From Melanopsichium pennsylvanicum (Eukaryota; Basidiomycota; Ustilaginomycetes; Ustilaginales): DNA of 64,000 nt. The stretch is taken from contig OAPG01000008.1 in the NCBI GenBank assembly GCA_900208305.1, positions 186,001 to 250,000 on the forward strand, in the 5' to 3' direction. The notes under the pieces were generated by a model, which was given only the letters and a program-made list of their open reading frames with translations, had not been told where the DNA came from and ran no database searches. The translations under genes were made by a program, and so were the position numbers. Shown one piece after another: positions 10,621-20,849 of the stretch. Each line of letters starts with the position of its first letter. The stretch's first letter is position 1.

Positions 10621-11829
10621 TTAGAACCATTTACTTCCCATATCACCAACCACTTTTCTAACTTTATCCATTGTAGGTGGATTTGTAAACTTTGGTTCCT
10701 CCTTTTTTAGTATGTCGTGATGAATTTTGCTAACCATTTCGGAGGTTGATCGAGTCCATTTACATCGCCAAAAATGGATTCCAACTCCAACCAATGAATT
10801 CTTTTCAACATATTCCCTAACATTAAAATCTCCTTCCTCCATCCTCCCTTCCCCATCCCCATCCCCATTCCCATTCCCATTCCCATTCCCATTCCCATTC
10901 CCATTCCCATTCCCATTCGCATTTGAATTTGAATTTTGATGGATGTTGTTAGGTTGTGTAGTTTGTTCGAATAAGATAGTTACATAACGTTGATAATTTG
11001 TACCTTGTTGAGGATGAGGAGGAATATATTTCACTTTCATTGTTGGATCGGAAACATCAATGTGGGTGGTTGAACAATTTTGGTTTGCACCGAGTTGAAT
11101 ATCGGTTTTAAGTGCAACCAATTGAGTTTTATAAGTTTGATTCACTAAATCCGGTTGATCAGGATTCACAATCATCAAAGTATACCTTCTAACATCCGTA
11201 TGAAAAACATTCACAACAATCTTAGGCACTTGAATCGAAACATCAACAGGTACAAATGCACCAACAAGTACATCCCCCAAATCAGATTCATGATCGGTAA
11301 ACCCATTTCCTCCAACACCAAACGAAACTTGTACATCAACAGTCGGAGTAATACAAGCTAAAACATCAGGAAAAACGTGCATAAGTGAACACCTTTCCAT
11401 CACTTTAGCTAAAACCCCTGAATCCTTCCTCCAAACACGTTCCCTCAAATGTCGAAATGTAACATTACTCGCATCATAACTCGTAGCATCCGAAGATTGA
11501 AAAGCGGAGAGTGTAGCTGGATCGTTGATGCAAGCCGCAATTTCTAACGATTCTTTGAGAGCCGTTTTTTCGGTGATAGAAAGGTTGGGGTACAACGTAT
11601 CAATTTGGGAGATTTGTTGACGCAGAGAAGACGAATGGTTGGAGAGAAACGATAGGGCTTGATCGTATGCGGGTAGAATTCCTGGTTTGAGCAACGGTTG
11701 CCATGATGACGCGGCTGTAGATGTAGAAGGAGCGGCGTTGGAAAGGCGATTAGACGAGGAGAAAAAGTTGCGTTTGGAGGTGTTGCGTAAAAGCGACCTT
11801 GTCGTCGAACGAGAAATAGATGAAGCCAT
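10621..11829 (-). CDS. MRPL35: Mitochondrial large-subunit ribosomal protein mL38 (yeast MRPL35)
   Basis: Mitoribosomal 54S subunit protein with a phosphatidylethanolamine-binding-protein (PEBP) fold. It is 402 residues long. The N-terminus (MASSISRSTTRSLLRNTSKR) is an obvious mitochondrial presequence. The conserved core has RHLRERVWRKDSGVLAKVMER, YTLMIVNPDQPDL and YQRYVTILFEQ, which is the mL38/PEBP signature. The C-terminus has VGIHFWRCKWTRST and a final WF. The start at 11829 is chosen because upstream residues do not look like part of the protein. Oddity: nine in-frame Asn-Gly dipeptides encoded by a perfect hexanucleotide repeat interrupt the PEBP domain after about residue 310. Confidence 0.85.
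   Translation of the reverse strand: MASSISRSTTRSLLRNTSKRNFFSSSNRLSNAAPSTSTAASSWQPLLKPGILPAYDQALSFLSNHSSSLRQQISQIDTLYPNLSITEKTALKESLEIAACINDPATLSAFQSSDATSYDASNVTFRHLRERVWRKDSGVLAKVMERCSLMHVFPDVLACITPTVDVQVSFGVGGNGFTDHESDLGDVLVGAFVPVDVSIQVPKIVVNVFHTDVRRYTLMIVNPDQPDLVNQTYKTQLVALKTDIQLGANQNCSTTHIDVSDPTMKVKYIPPHPQQGTNYQRYVTILFEQTTQPNNIHQNSNSNANGNGNGNGNGNGNGNGNGDGDGEGRMEEGDFNVREYVEKNSLVGVGIHFWRCKWTRSTSEMVSKIHHDILKKEEPKFTNPPTMDKVRKVVGDMGSKWF
10864..10917. repeat. Hexanucleotide microsatellite inside the mL38 coding region
   Basis: Nine perfect tandem copies of CCCATT on the + strand. On the coding strand they encode alternating Gly and Asn, followed by a Gly-Asp run. Because the unit is six bases, length changes keep the reading frame. 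Confidence 0.95.
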
Positions 11830-12439
11830 GGTTTCGCTCTTTCGTTTTCGTATGTTTAAAGAAGATGGAGTGATGATGATGAGATGAAAACTCAACATTC
11901 TCCGTGGTCGGGTTGGGTGCAAATCAAAAAAAAATCAAGAAGAAGAAAAAAAGGGATAGGAAAGTTGCTTCCAATCGCACGAAAAAAAGAATTTTCCAAG
12001 TCAGGCAAATTGGGATATAGCTCTAACAATCTGACAAAAATCCAATGGTAGTAATAAAGGAGTGAACCGTGCAAACAGAGGCTGACGTGAGGCGAGGTGG
12101 AGGCATATTCCTAATTGTATCACACACACGCATCCACGATGCGAGCGAATAATGACCAACAAAAGCTCATTCAGCCATGCTGTCATGCACCCAAGTCACT
12201 GTCATTTACATCCTCTCCATACTGCTGAGAGATAAAACAACAGAATCATGATGACTGTGACAAGTTTCCATGATCAAATTGCAATGCTAATCCCAACCAA
12301 ATCGTGAATGGAAATGCAGCTTGCTTCATTCAAATCAGAGTAGTGAAATGACATCTTAAGCCCTCGACCATTACATATATATCTTCTATTTACCACTCAT
12401 CCCTCCTCCTCCTCATTATTCTCATTTTCATCACATTCG

Positions 12440-12477
<38 letters not shown>

Positions 12478-12488
12478 ACCCTTGGATT
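11830..12488. promoter_or_regulatory. Divergent promoter, mL38 / unknown protein gene
   Basis: 659 bases between divergent starts. A TATA-like ACATATATAT lies at about 12373, and a pyrimidine (CT)n tract at about 12440-12476 sits just before the right-hand start, as in many fungal leaders. Confidence 0.5.
12440..12476 (+). repeat. (CT)n tract in a 5' leader
   Basis: Nearly pure CT dinucleotide run with one T interruption, ending about 12 bases before the ATG at 12489. Confidence 0.9.
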
Positions 12489-13271
12489 ATGAGACTTTCT
12501 CCTATCACCGCTATTGAAACCAGTCGTCGCTCAACATCTAAATCTGCTGGAACACTCTTGACTCTGGTCACTGCTAGTACGGCATTTCTCTTTTCCATCA
12601 GTCCCAAATTGGTCTCTGGTTCTGACCTATCCGCTTCAATTCATCAACGTACTTTTCGAATTGGTCATCCCGCAGCTCAAATTTCCAAAAACTCTGCTAC
12701 ATACTCGATCATGACATCATCTTCATCCACCGTTGGGCTTCCATCTCAAAACGAAGCGTTTGAAGGATTCGCTTCTCAACCTCTTGTGGAACCGAGTACG
12801 GAATCAGCACAATTGATCAAAGATGCAATGGATCTGTTCTCAGCCAAACCTAGTGCTTTGATTTTTGGACGATCTTGGTCACGCAATGCTATCTTTGCGG
12901 ATCCAATTTGTTATGCACAAGGATCACGTCAATACTTGGCTCAATGGTATGGTATGCCAGCCGCTTTTTCCAAGTCTGAAACTTTGGAATGGAAATTAAT
13001 CAAAGATACACGCTTGGAGGTACAATACGTTCAAAAACAAAGGTACAAGGTGAAAGCGTTGGGATTGCAGAAGGATATGGTTTCAACCGTAGTGATGGAG
13101 AGGGATGAAAATACGGGAAAGGTGAAAAGGTTTGAAGATAGATGGAATCATAAACCTTTGGGTGGAATTTTGGGTTGGCCTTTTAGGAGATTGAATGCGT
13201 TGACTTTACCTTTGTTGGTTGGTGTACCTGATGATACGAAACAAGCTATCAATCAGGATAAAAAGGATTGA
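12489..13271 (+). CDS. Conserved hypothetical protein, suspected SnoaL/NTF2-like fold
   Basis: A single exon of 260 residues. The first 45 residues hold basic/Ser-rich sequence and one hydrophobic stretch (LLTLVTASTAFLFSISP), which could be a signal anchor or mitochondrial presequence. A second in-frame Met at 12711 (MTSSSSTVG) would give a 186-residue form lacking it. From about residue 105 on the pattern is an N-terminal helix (AQLIKDAMDLFSAKP), FADPICYAQGSRQYLAQWYG, paired beta-strand segments and DRWNHKPLGG. This resembles small cone-shaped SnoaL/NTF2-like proteins, where an early helix leads to FxDP. I do not recognise a named family member, and the fold call is inference only. Confidence 0.7.
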   Translation: MRLSPITAIETSRRSTSKSAGTLLTLVTASTAFLFSISPKLVSGSDLSASIHQRTFRIGHPAAQISKNSATYSIMTSSSSTVGLPSQNEAFEGFASQPLVEPSTESAQLIKDAMDLFSAKPSALIFGRSWSRNAIFADPICYAQGSRQYLAQWYGMPAAFSKSETLEWKLIKDTRLEVQYVQKQRYKVKALGLQKDMVSTVVMERDENTGKVKRFEDRWNHKPLGGILGWPFRRLNALTLPLLVGVPDDTKQAINQDKKD

Positions 13272-13594
13272 TTTTCCTTTTTTATATTGATTTCATCTCA
13301 TTCTTTGTCTTGTCCATGTTCTTAGTTAATCAAGAAATCAAGTTTGGTCAATCAACGTGTGATCCGCTTTGGTTTTTTTTTTTTTTTTTGCGTCTCAAAT
13401 CTGTTGCTTGTAAACATTCCACAAAGACAAATTGCAGAGAGACAACAATAGCCATAGTTGGTATTGCTTGTTGAAGAGATGATTCGCAGCGACGAGATGG
13501 AAATCAAAGCGCACACTTATTTTTGGGGGGGGGGATATGTTCTTACTTATTCATATTATCATTCTTGTTATTATTCTTGGTGATGATTTCTGCT
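13272..13594. other. Intergenic, convergent
   Basis: 323 bases between convergent stops, with a T run at about 13373-13389 and a G run at about 13525-13532. Nothing else is visible. Confidence 0.7.
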
Positions 13595-14727
13595 TTACGT
13601 CCAAAGACCATACTTTTTAGAAGGCCAAGTTTGCCAAAGTCGAATAGTACCATCTTCACTTCCACTTGCTGCCATTTCACCATCTGGACTATAACTAACC
13701 GCATGTGCAGCACCATGATGACCTTTATTCAACTCTCTCTCCTCTCCCGTATTATAATCAAAAATCCTTACCCAACCATCACCACTACTACCTACAACAA
13801 ACCTATCCGCCAACGTTGGATGTAAACATGCTGATGAAACTGGAATGTTCAAAGTATGCTTTTTAACAATTTGCCTACTATTTGCATTGATAAAATAAAC
13901 TTCCTTACCACTTGTAACGCTTAAATGTTCACCACCAAAAGGTACGGATGATCCCCTTTCCATCGATGTGATAGGTTCAGAAAACGTCATCGAAGATGTT
14001 TCACAAAGAGTTCTCGTATCCCACCAACGAATCACTTTATCTTCTCCTGCACTCACCACTACATTTTCCACATCACTTCCACCACCACCACCACCACCAC
14101 TTCTGTGCCAAACACATGATTTTATCACCCCTTCATGTGCCAACCCTTTCCCTTCACCACGCATACTAAACATGTTTGGTTCAGCATCCGGTCTTTGCAA
14201 ATCGAACAATCTCAACTTCTTCTCATGTCCCGCAGTTATCACTTTCTCCCCCTTTGCATTGATTGCCACTGTCCTTACGATATGATTATGTGGAAAAGTA
14301 TCAAGACAATCACCGGTAAAAGTATCCCAAACTTTTGCACTGAAATCCGCACTACCCGTAACAGCAATCGATGCATCTCCACCCGAAAGTTTACTACACC
14401 AAACTGCACCTTTATGACCCAAAAACGTTCCTACCCAATCTCCAAGCCAATCTCGAAGCATAGGATTTCCATCTTTGCAAGAAGAAAGCAGAGAGTAAGT
14501 ACCATCGTCTTGAAGCTCCGAGAATTCAAGATGCACTACAGGTCGAGTGTGGCCTGAACATGTGAGTGGTACAGACTGCTAAGCGAAAAATCGAGCAAAG
14601 CAGAAGACACGATAGTTATTGATAATGAAAGGTTCAAAGATGAAAGATGGTCAGATTTGATCCATCACGTTTGCAGCTGTCAGTCGTTAAGCACACATAC
14701 TTTTTGCATTGCTGTCGAAGTCATCAT
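13595..14727 (-). CDS. STRAP-like WD40 protein (serine/threonine kinase receptor-associated protein family)
   Basis: Two exons on the minus strand: 14727-14701 (nine codons) and 14575-13595. The 125-base intron runs from GTATGT to CAG and has a CTGAC branch-like site. The joined N-terminus reads MMTSTAMQK then SVPLTCSGHTRPVVHLEF, which matches the STRAP start (the human protein has AMRQTPLTCSGHTRPVV), so the small exon is well supported. Total 335 residues with the usual seven WD40 blades; SACKDG-like SSCKDGNPMLRDW, GDWVGTFLGHKGAVW and ADFSAKVWD are diagnostic. A poly-Gly run lies near the middle of the protein. STRAP proteins act in SMN/RNP assembly and signalling. The exact role in fungi is inferred from the family. 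Confidence 0.88.
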
Positions 14728-15746
14728 GTATCGTAAAAAAAAAAAAAAAAATCGAAATTCGGGTTGAAGAAAGTCTTGTTCAACTGACTGTGGTTGTGAA
14801 CGCTGTTGTGCAATAGATTTGGCTTGGTCGCAATTTATCGCAGGACGCGGTAAGAAGGATGAGATTTCGAATGGATGTGGTTTGAGGAGGTGTGATGCCA
14901 AAAGTGAGATACTGGAGCGAGATTGAATTGGATTCAATTGAATGTCTGATACTGATCGGATACCTGAGTGAAGCTTATCGTGCTGTTCAATAAAGAATAG
15001 AGAGGGAGCGAGAGTTTGTCCAAGAGTCTTGTGTTTCGGTGATACAATGACGATTCCGTTAATATATCGTCAATGGAATTCTGGGATGGTGTTGAATGAG
15101 GAATGGAAACCTGACGACAATGGTAGCGTGCAGAGTTGCAAGGCTGATCGATAGGCGATTGTGGCTTGTCTGACGGATTGTGACGTGTTCAGAATGCGAA
15201 TGGCACTTGGAGAAAGCTGTTCTTGCTTTTCGATAGTTGCTTTTGGCTTCGAGATGATCGCTTGTGTGTGGATGGGGTGGTGCTTTAATCAGAGCCGCGA
15301 AGAGGTCTCAGTAAAGAGATGGATGTTGGAGATGAGAAAGAAGAAGTGTTTCGTGTTGAATTCGAGCTTGTTTACTGCACTGTTGAATAAAGTCGTTATT
15401 GCTTTTTATTAAAAAAAAAGGACAACAGAGAGAGAAACAAAACACAAATAATTCATAATTCATCCCTTAAACCCGATCGCTTTTCCTCAGTCAAAGTCGA
15501 TCAACCAATCACAATCCCACTTTCGCTCCTTACTCTTTACTGATCATTCTCATTCTAAATCTCAATCTCAATCCCAATCCAACCAGACTCAACCTGTTCT
15601 CGTACCTCATCACTCTTGTCTATCGTACAGTACAGTAAAGTGAGTTAGAGTACTGTATGTTCTTTGCACAACCAAACGAAAAAAAAAAAAAAAAAAATCG
15701 AAAAAATCGTGATAAGATTGAGGGAGACAGAGAGAGAGGATCGAAT
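14728..15746. other. Intergenic upstream of STRAP, downstream of Clr2
   Basis: About 1 kb. It contains overlapping TACAGTA/TACTGTA motifs at 15628-15657 and an A run at about 15679-15697. The 83-codon ORF at 15161 has no recognisable features. I see no gene. Confidence 0.55.
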
Positions 15747-18347
15747 TTATAACGTCGGTCTCTCCCACTGAGTCTTCTTTGTCAAGGTATGAACGTAGTA
15801 AGTGCTACCCAAGTTTCTCGACTGTCTCGGTATCCAACCTGGCGCAAGCGGTTCTTCATCCTCTGAACTTGGTGGCGCTTCCACTTCTACAGCCTGTCCC
15901 GCCAAATTTTTCCCTGCTGCTCCATCCTCAACCTCTGAAACCCCTGTTCTACTCTTTTGCACTTGTACTTGACCAGTTCCATTCTCCGCAGTACTCGCGC
16001 TATTAAGAACAACTTTGCCCGGCGTCTCAACCACACCATCACCACCAAAGGCAGCGGCATTGACACTTGGGTCAGCAACCGCATCCACGTTCTTCTTGGA
16101 CTTCTTATTCGGTGTCTTTGCTGGACTCGCTGTTATTTCCTTTTCCTCCTCCTCCCCCTCCTCCTCCTCCTCCTCCTCCTCTTCTTCTTCTTCATCCAAA
16201 TCCACCAATTCACCCGTCATTAACTTGCGCACCTTAATCTTGGCCACAGTGAGTCCTGACTTGAAACTCGCCGATCTGCTCCATGCATGAACAGTCGTCC
16301 TCATCGCTTTCACACATCCACTCAACAACCCAGCCACACTCAACCTCGCCCTTAGATCCACCTGCGTATCCTCATCCGCCGCCACCTTCTTATCCACCGG
16401 CTTCTGCCTGATCTGCTCCGCCACACGTGGTCCATCCGAATGCTTACCCAACGAAGGATAGATCCTACCCGCAACATGCCCAACGCTTAGCGCAATCTCC
16501 CTTGGAACCTTGGACTTGAGCCTGTCGCTCAAAGAGATCATCACGAACCCTTGCGGCAGAGGCGGCATCGGAGGGAACCCGGGTTTGCCGCTTAAAATGT
16601 TCGGTTGAGGAAGTCGTCCTTGCAACGCCTTGATCTCTTCTTGTTGTGTAGCGGCATCCACAACATCGTTCTCTTCCAGCTTCTTGATCAACGCCTCCTT
16701 CTCCAGCTTCAGTGCGTTGAATTTGGACTGTTCCATAATTTGAAACATCTCGCCTGCTACGCGCACCGTTTGAGGTTTGCAAGGATCTTCGTAAATAGCT
16801 GCGAGCTGCAGCACAAACGATCCGTCCTCATCCAGCACAATCGCAGCAGGGTCCGGTGCATTGAGCTGCTTGTCGGCGACGAGGACGGCGTTCAATTGGC
16901 GCTGCAGCTTCCTGATATCGCTAATTGACAGCCTAAGACGAACCACGTCTCCCACCCAAATACGTTCCAGCCCAAAGTAGATCCCCTGATAGTACCGCAG
17001 ACCGGGTGGCGGCTGGTGATCGCCCTGGCTGATGCTCGCGCCCAGATCGCGCAGCACTGCTTCGGGTTGGTCTGACCCAGAGTACGCGTCGGTGAGACTG
17101 TAGAAATTGCGCAGCACAGCCGTTGCCTCGATGGCGTGTCCAAACGATACAATCGACTTGGTGAAATCCGGTGTTGGGCGGTCGGGCTGCCTGGTCAAGT
17201 TGTGATACGGGAATTCGTTCTCCTCAAGTAGCCACGGGTGGTCTTCGCGCGATCCGAGGTAGCTATCCATGAGCCCGTCTGGAATGAGTCCACCGAGGTA
17301 GGGTGAGAGCGATGATTCTGGCACCTTGGCCTTCTCCAGGGTGCCATAGAAGTTGACATGATACGACATGGAATGCTGCACCCGAGAGCCACCGAGGTTA
17401 GGGGGCGAATCGGCACGCTGTGTGGGCGCCGAGACGGCCTCGAGGCTTGTCTTGCTGTTTTGATCTTCTGCAGCGATGCCCAACGTGACGGTGAGATCGA
17501 TCGCAGGGTCGAGGATGATGGCTGGCCAAGAGGTAATTTGACCCTTGGGATTGGTCGGATCGACGACTGGCTCGTCGAGCTCACACCACACCAGCTCCCC
17601 GACTCTGAATCGCTCCTTCTCACCACGTTTGAGCTCGTGCATTGTCTCCTGATCACGCTGCGGAACCGAAGCGATCGAGACACCGGGCACCAGACGCCTC
17701 ATGTCGACACCACGAACGGTGACGGATGTTTCAGCGGTGATGCCAACCTCGTCGCCATTGGCAGCCTTCTTCTTGCGACTAGGGCCGCCAGCAGCAGCGG
17801 ATGCGCTCCATGGCGCTCCCTTGCGCTTTGTTAAAGCCGCAGCCTTCTTTGGCGTGTCGTCAGTGCCGCCCAGCGAGGAACGGGGAAGCTTGTAGCAGTA
17901 CTTGCACCGGCAGTTGGCGCGGTTCATGTTAGGATCCCTGATGAGCCATGCAAAGTGTTCTACGCATTCTTTGGTAGAACGAAAGCGATGGCCCCGACAG
18001 CCAAACACATATGCATCTGTTCGCGGATCGAGTGCTAGACCTTTGCGTTGTTCGGTGAATGTGTAGTTTTGGGGAAAATCGTACAGCTTCCACTTGTGAT
18101 TGCTGCGAGAGAGAGTAGGGAGCTTGAAGTGTTTTGCGAGTTGTTCGCCAATCGATGAGCGCCAAGTGTCGTATTTGAACTCTTCGTGCCCAAAGACGTG
18201 GTAGTAGTTGACCTCTGGGTCGGTCTTTGGAGGAATGACGGTATTAGGTGGGCCATAATTGGGGTCTCCATCAGAGCGCGGGATTTGAATGAATCCATCA
18301 GCGCGAAAAATGTCCTCGTCCTTTGCAGCTTCCTCCAAGCTCAACAT
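15747..18347 (-). CDS. Clr2-family transcriptional silencing protein with C-terminal WW domain
   Basis: A single exon of 866 residues. Residues about 45-160 match the N-terminal Clr2 domain: YYHVFGHEEFKYDTWRSSIG, WKLYDFPQNYTF, DAYVFGCRGHRFRSTKEC and the paired-Cys end NCRCKYC. The central part (about 240-560) has BAH-like/Clr2 segments such as RVGELVWCELDEP, SYHVNFYG and ERIWVGDVVRLR. In fission yeast Clr2 is a subunit of SHREC, the nucleosome-remodelling and deacetylase complex for heterochromatic silencing. After a Glu-rich acidic run and Lys-rich linker, residues 832-866 form a complete WW domain (LAPGWIPRQSRN, STYYVH, TQWERP; Trp838 and Trp861). A WW domain is not a standard part of Clr2 as I know the family. 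Confidence 0.8.
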   Translation of the reverse strand: MLSLEEAAKDEDIFRADGFIQIPRSDGDPNYGPPNTVIPPKTDPEVNYYHVFGHEEFKYDTWRSSIGEQLAKHFKLPTLSRSNHKWKLYDFPQNYTFTEQRKGLALDPRTDAYVFGCRGHRFRSTKECVEHFAWLIRDPNMNRANCRCKYCYKLPRSSLGGTDDTPKKAAALTKRKGAPWSASAAAGGPSRKKKAANGDEVGITAETSVTVRGVDMRRLVPGVSIASVPQRDQETMHELKRGEKERFRVGELVWCELDEPVVDPTNPKGQITSWPAIILDPAIDLTVTLGIAAEDQNSKTSLEAVSAPTQRADSPPNLGGSRVQHSMSYHVNFYGTLEKAKVPESSLSPYLGGLIPDGLMDSYLGSREDHPWLLEENEFPYHNLTRQPDRPTPDFTKSIVSFGHAIEATAVLRNFYSLTDAYSGSDQPEAVLRDLGASISQGDHQPPPGLRYYQGIYFGLERIWVGDVVRLRLSISDIRKLQRQLNAVLVADKQLNAPDPAAIVLDEDGSFVLQLAAIYEDPCKPQTVRVAGEMFQIMEQSKFNALKLEKEALIKKLEENDVVDAATQQEEIKALQGRLPQPNILSGKPGFPPMPPLPQGFVMISLSDRLKSKVPREIALSVGHVAGRIYPSLGKHSDGPRVAEQIRQKPVDKKVAADEDTQVDLRARLSVAGLLSGCVKAMRTTVHAWSRSASFKSGLTVAKIKVRKLMTGELVDLDEEEEEEEEEEEEGEEEEKEITASPAKTPNKKSKKNVDAVADPSVNAAAFGGDGVVETPGKVVLNSASTAENGTGQVQVQKSRTGVSEVEDGAAGKNLAGQAVEVEAPPSSEDEEPLAPGWIPRQSRNLGSTYYVHTLTKKTQWERPTL
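16142..16196. repeat. CTC/TTC trinucleotide run encoding poly-Glu
   Basis: Triplet run on the + strand giving an uninterrupted poly-Glu tract on the Clr2 coding strand, just before the WW-bearing C-terminus. Confidence 0.9.
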
Positions 18348-19343
18348 GGTAGGCGAAAATTTGCTGGAGTGGAGTGCTCTCGGTTTGAATTGAGTGGTTG
18401 ACTTTGAACGTGTCTACACTGCTGCGTTATCCCACCGAGCTCAACATTACCACGAAATGAGAAGATGACTTTTGGGACTGCTTGCTGACCTTTAATGAGT
18501 CCGCATGTTGCTATATGCGTGGCTTCAAATGCTGAGTGACGTACTGTAGAGGTGCAAAGGTGGAGGAGAGGACGCTGAAGCTCAAGCTGACAAGGTGCGA
18601 TCGCAGACGTGATACGAAAGAGTTGGTGTAAGCTGATACGCTGTTGAAGCGGTGCTTAACAGGGGACTCCAGACGAGAATGACGAGGTAAGTAGTGGCGT
18701 ATGGTGACAAGAAAACCTAATGTACAAGGAAGAGAATGAGAGAATGTGGTGGGTGTGAAAGAAGTAAGAAACAACGTTGATGAGGTCTGAGAAGCGTTGA
18801 CTCGAATGCATTCTTTTTCTTTTTTCTTTTTCTTTTTCTTTTTCTTTTTCTTTTTCTTTTTCTTTTTATTCTGTGAATACGCAGTGGAATACCGCAATAA
18901 TCGTATGTTTGAGTATAAAATATTATGTGTGTGCGTCGCGTTGAGTTGCGCTTTTTAACCTTTTTCTTTTAGCCTGAGCGGCGCGCATTTCAGCTTAGCG
19001 CTGCGCAAAATGCAGACGCATCAATCGTCCACTTCCTAGAAAAGAGCGCCTTTTCTTTTTGCAAGCTTTCAGATAAAGTAGCTACAGCACAATACATTGC
19101 AGTCCATTCTGCATCACACTTCCTCACCAGCACAAACGGCGGAGATGATATTGTCTGAAACTATGCAGTGCTTTTGGTGCAAGTCAAATCATATGAAACA
19201 CGGCAATGCTAGCCGAACTATGCACGGTAGAAAGCATTGACAAGCCGTAACAAGCTGATCAGGCGATGCTTGGAAACAAAACACCAAGGTATCAGCGAGT
19301 ACACATGTATGACGTGTGGCGGAAACACGTCTAAAAGTCGGTT
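18348..19343. other. Intergenic between PRI1 and Clr2
   Basis: About 1 kb upstream of Clr2 and downstream of PRI1 (same strand). It holds a CTTTTT hexanucleotide repeat at about 18811-18868. The 128-codon minus-strand ORF over it is mostly the poly-Lys translation of that repeat, so I do not call it. Confidence 0.6.
18811..18868. repeat. (CTTTTT)n microsatellite
   Basis: About nine copies of a CTTTTT unit in the Clr2 upstream region, with one irregular unit near its left end. Confidence 0.9.
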
Positions 19344-20849
19344 CTAAAAGTCGGTAGCATTCTGTTCCTGAATCTCCCTCCTAGCAGCCCTTGTGTCTTT
19401 GGCGATTGCATTGCAGTGCTTCTCGAACAATTGAACAAATGGTCGCAAGCTTGTTTTCTCCCAATCCTGCTTTACTGTTGCCCCACTGTCACCTTCTGTT
19501 GTTGCCGTTGCTGATGCTGTCGTAACTTGGTTCTTGTAATTGCTCTTAACCGCTGGCGAAGCATGCTTGTGTGAAGCCTCGTATGCATTCAGCTCCCTCA
19601 ACAGTTGTGCCACCGTTGGGCAACCTGCCTCGGGATCAAAGTCAAACACTTTGCTTGGCTCCAATGGAACGCAAACCCTGCCCGTTGCCGGATGAACCAC
19701 AAAGGGTGACTTTAGCAAATGGTTGAGATGCTTGGACACCTCTGCATCGATACGAGGGTAAGTGTACTGCAAGATAATGTCTTCGAGGCAGGGACGCCAG
19801 ATTCTCTCGCTCTTGTATTCACCTGCTCGATGCGCGCATTCCATCACATCTTGCCATTTGTCTAAACTGGATCTGCTCGAAGAAGCACGTTGCCATTTGC
19901 ATCGCAGCTTTTCAATCGCCTCTGTTTCCGACAAAGGCAGTAGCTGAAGCAGAATGTTCCACTGTTCTGGCGATCGGAAGCAGTCTTGATCCTTCAATAC
20001 TGTATCGACAAAGGCGAGCTTCAACGGTCCACTTTCGCTTCCTTCACCACCAATCGCACGTCGTAAGCTGGGATGCAAACTTCTTCCAGCCGTACTTGCC
20101 GTCCAACCAGCATCCACCTTTTTCACCGCGTTGGCACCGCCTTTGATCAACTCGAACCAGCCTACAATAGCCTTTCGTGCATCATCAGCGAGTTCGAATG
20201 CGTGCTTATCCGAGATCCAGCAATGGATACCACGTCGACCCGAGTAGACCCACAGCAAGTGTTTGAATCCGAAATCTTGCCTCAACGCCTCGTCCAACAC
20301 TTGGACTGCTACACCGATGAATGCCCAGCATCGCTTGCAAATTCCTTTTCCGGAACAACACGTTCTGACCTCATCGTAATCGGTCATATCTATATCAAAT
20401 ACGAGCTCACGTTGAATCGGTTTGAAACTCGCTTTCTGCACCGTCTTCCTGTCTTTTGGTTTAGCCGTGTATACCGGACCGATTTCGAAACGAGCAGGAT
20501 TGAGTCGACACACTTCCTTCTTGAGCTCATCTGGAGTGGAGAACGAATTATAGCGGAGATAAGCTTCGTTCTGAAGAGTGAATGCGAACTCACGATGAGT
20601 GAAGCATTTGGTGGCCGCCATATGCGCAAGGTCGTGGTTGAGCCAGGAGAAGAGCTGTTTCCAGGGGAAAAGCCGACGGTAGAATGAGAGCATGGACATG
20701 GGATCGGACGAATCGCGAATTTCGATCGCACGCTCGTCGATCGAAGTGAAAGCTTGATCATCCAAATCATCGTCAAGGTCCATGTCGGGAGGAGGTGGAC
20801 GCGCAGCTGGTAGCGCCGACGTGGATGCCATAACTGCGGCGGAGGCCAT
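19344..20849 (-). CDS. PRI1: DNA primase small (catalytic) subunit
   Basis: Synthesises RNA primers in the DNA polymerase alpha-primase complex. A single exon of 501 residues from the chosen ATG at 20849 (MASAAVMAS). The frame is open to 20918, but the upstream part is not conserved-looking. The metal-binding acidic motif ELVFDIDMTDYD places catalytic Asp152 and Asp154. The zinc-binding cysteines follow in TCCSGKGICKRCW (164, 165, 171, 174), and the conserved SGRRGIHCWISD comes after. FSWLNHDLAHMAATKCFTHREFAF near the N-terminus is also typical. Length is slightly above the usual 400-450 residues because of N- and C-terminal extensions. Confidence 0.92.
   Translation of the reverse strand: MASAAVMASTSALPAARPPPPDMDLDDDLDDQAFTSIDERAIEIRDSSDPMSMLSFYRRLFPWKQLFSWLNHDLAHMAATKCFTHREFAFTLQNEAYLRYNSFSTPDELKKEVCRLNPARFEIGPVYTAKPKDRKTVQKASFKPIQRELVFDIDMTDYDEVRTCCSGKGICKRCWAFIGVAVQVLDEALRQDFGFKHLLWVYSGRRGIHCWISDKHAFELADDARKAIVGWFELIKGGANAVKKVDAGWTASTAGRSLHPSLRRAIGGEGSESGPLKLAFVDTVLKDQDCFRSPEQWNILLQLLPLSETEAIEKLRCKWQRASSSRSSLDKWQDVMECAHRAGEYKSERIWRPCLEDIILQYTYPRIDAEVSKHLNHLLKSPFVVHPATGRVCVPLEPSKVFDFDPEAGCPTVAQLLRELNAYEASHKHASPAVKSNYKNQVTTASATATTEGDSGATVKQDWEKTSLRPFVQLFEKHCNAIAKDTRAARREIQEQNATDF

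Noticed and set aside
18511..18897. 128-codon minus-strand ORF
   Set aside because: Its N-terminal part is poly-Lys from the CTTTTT microsatellite, and the rest has no protein-like pattern.
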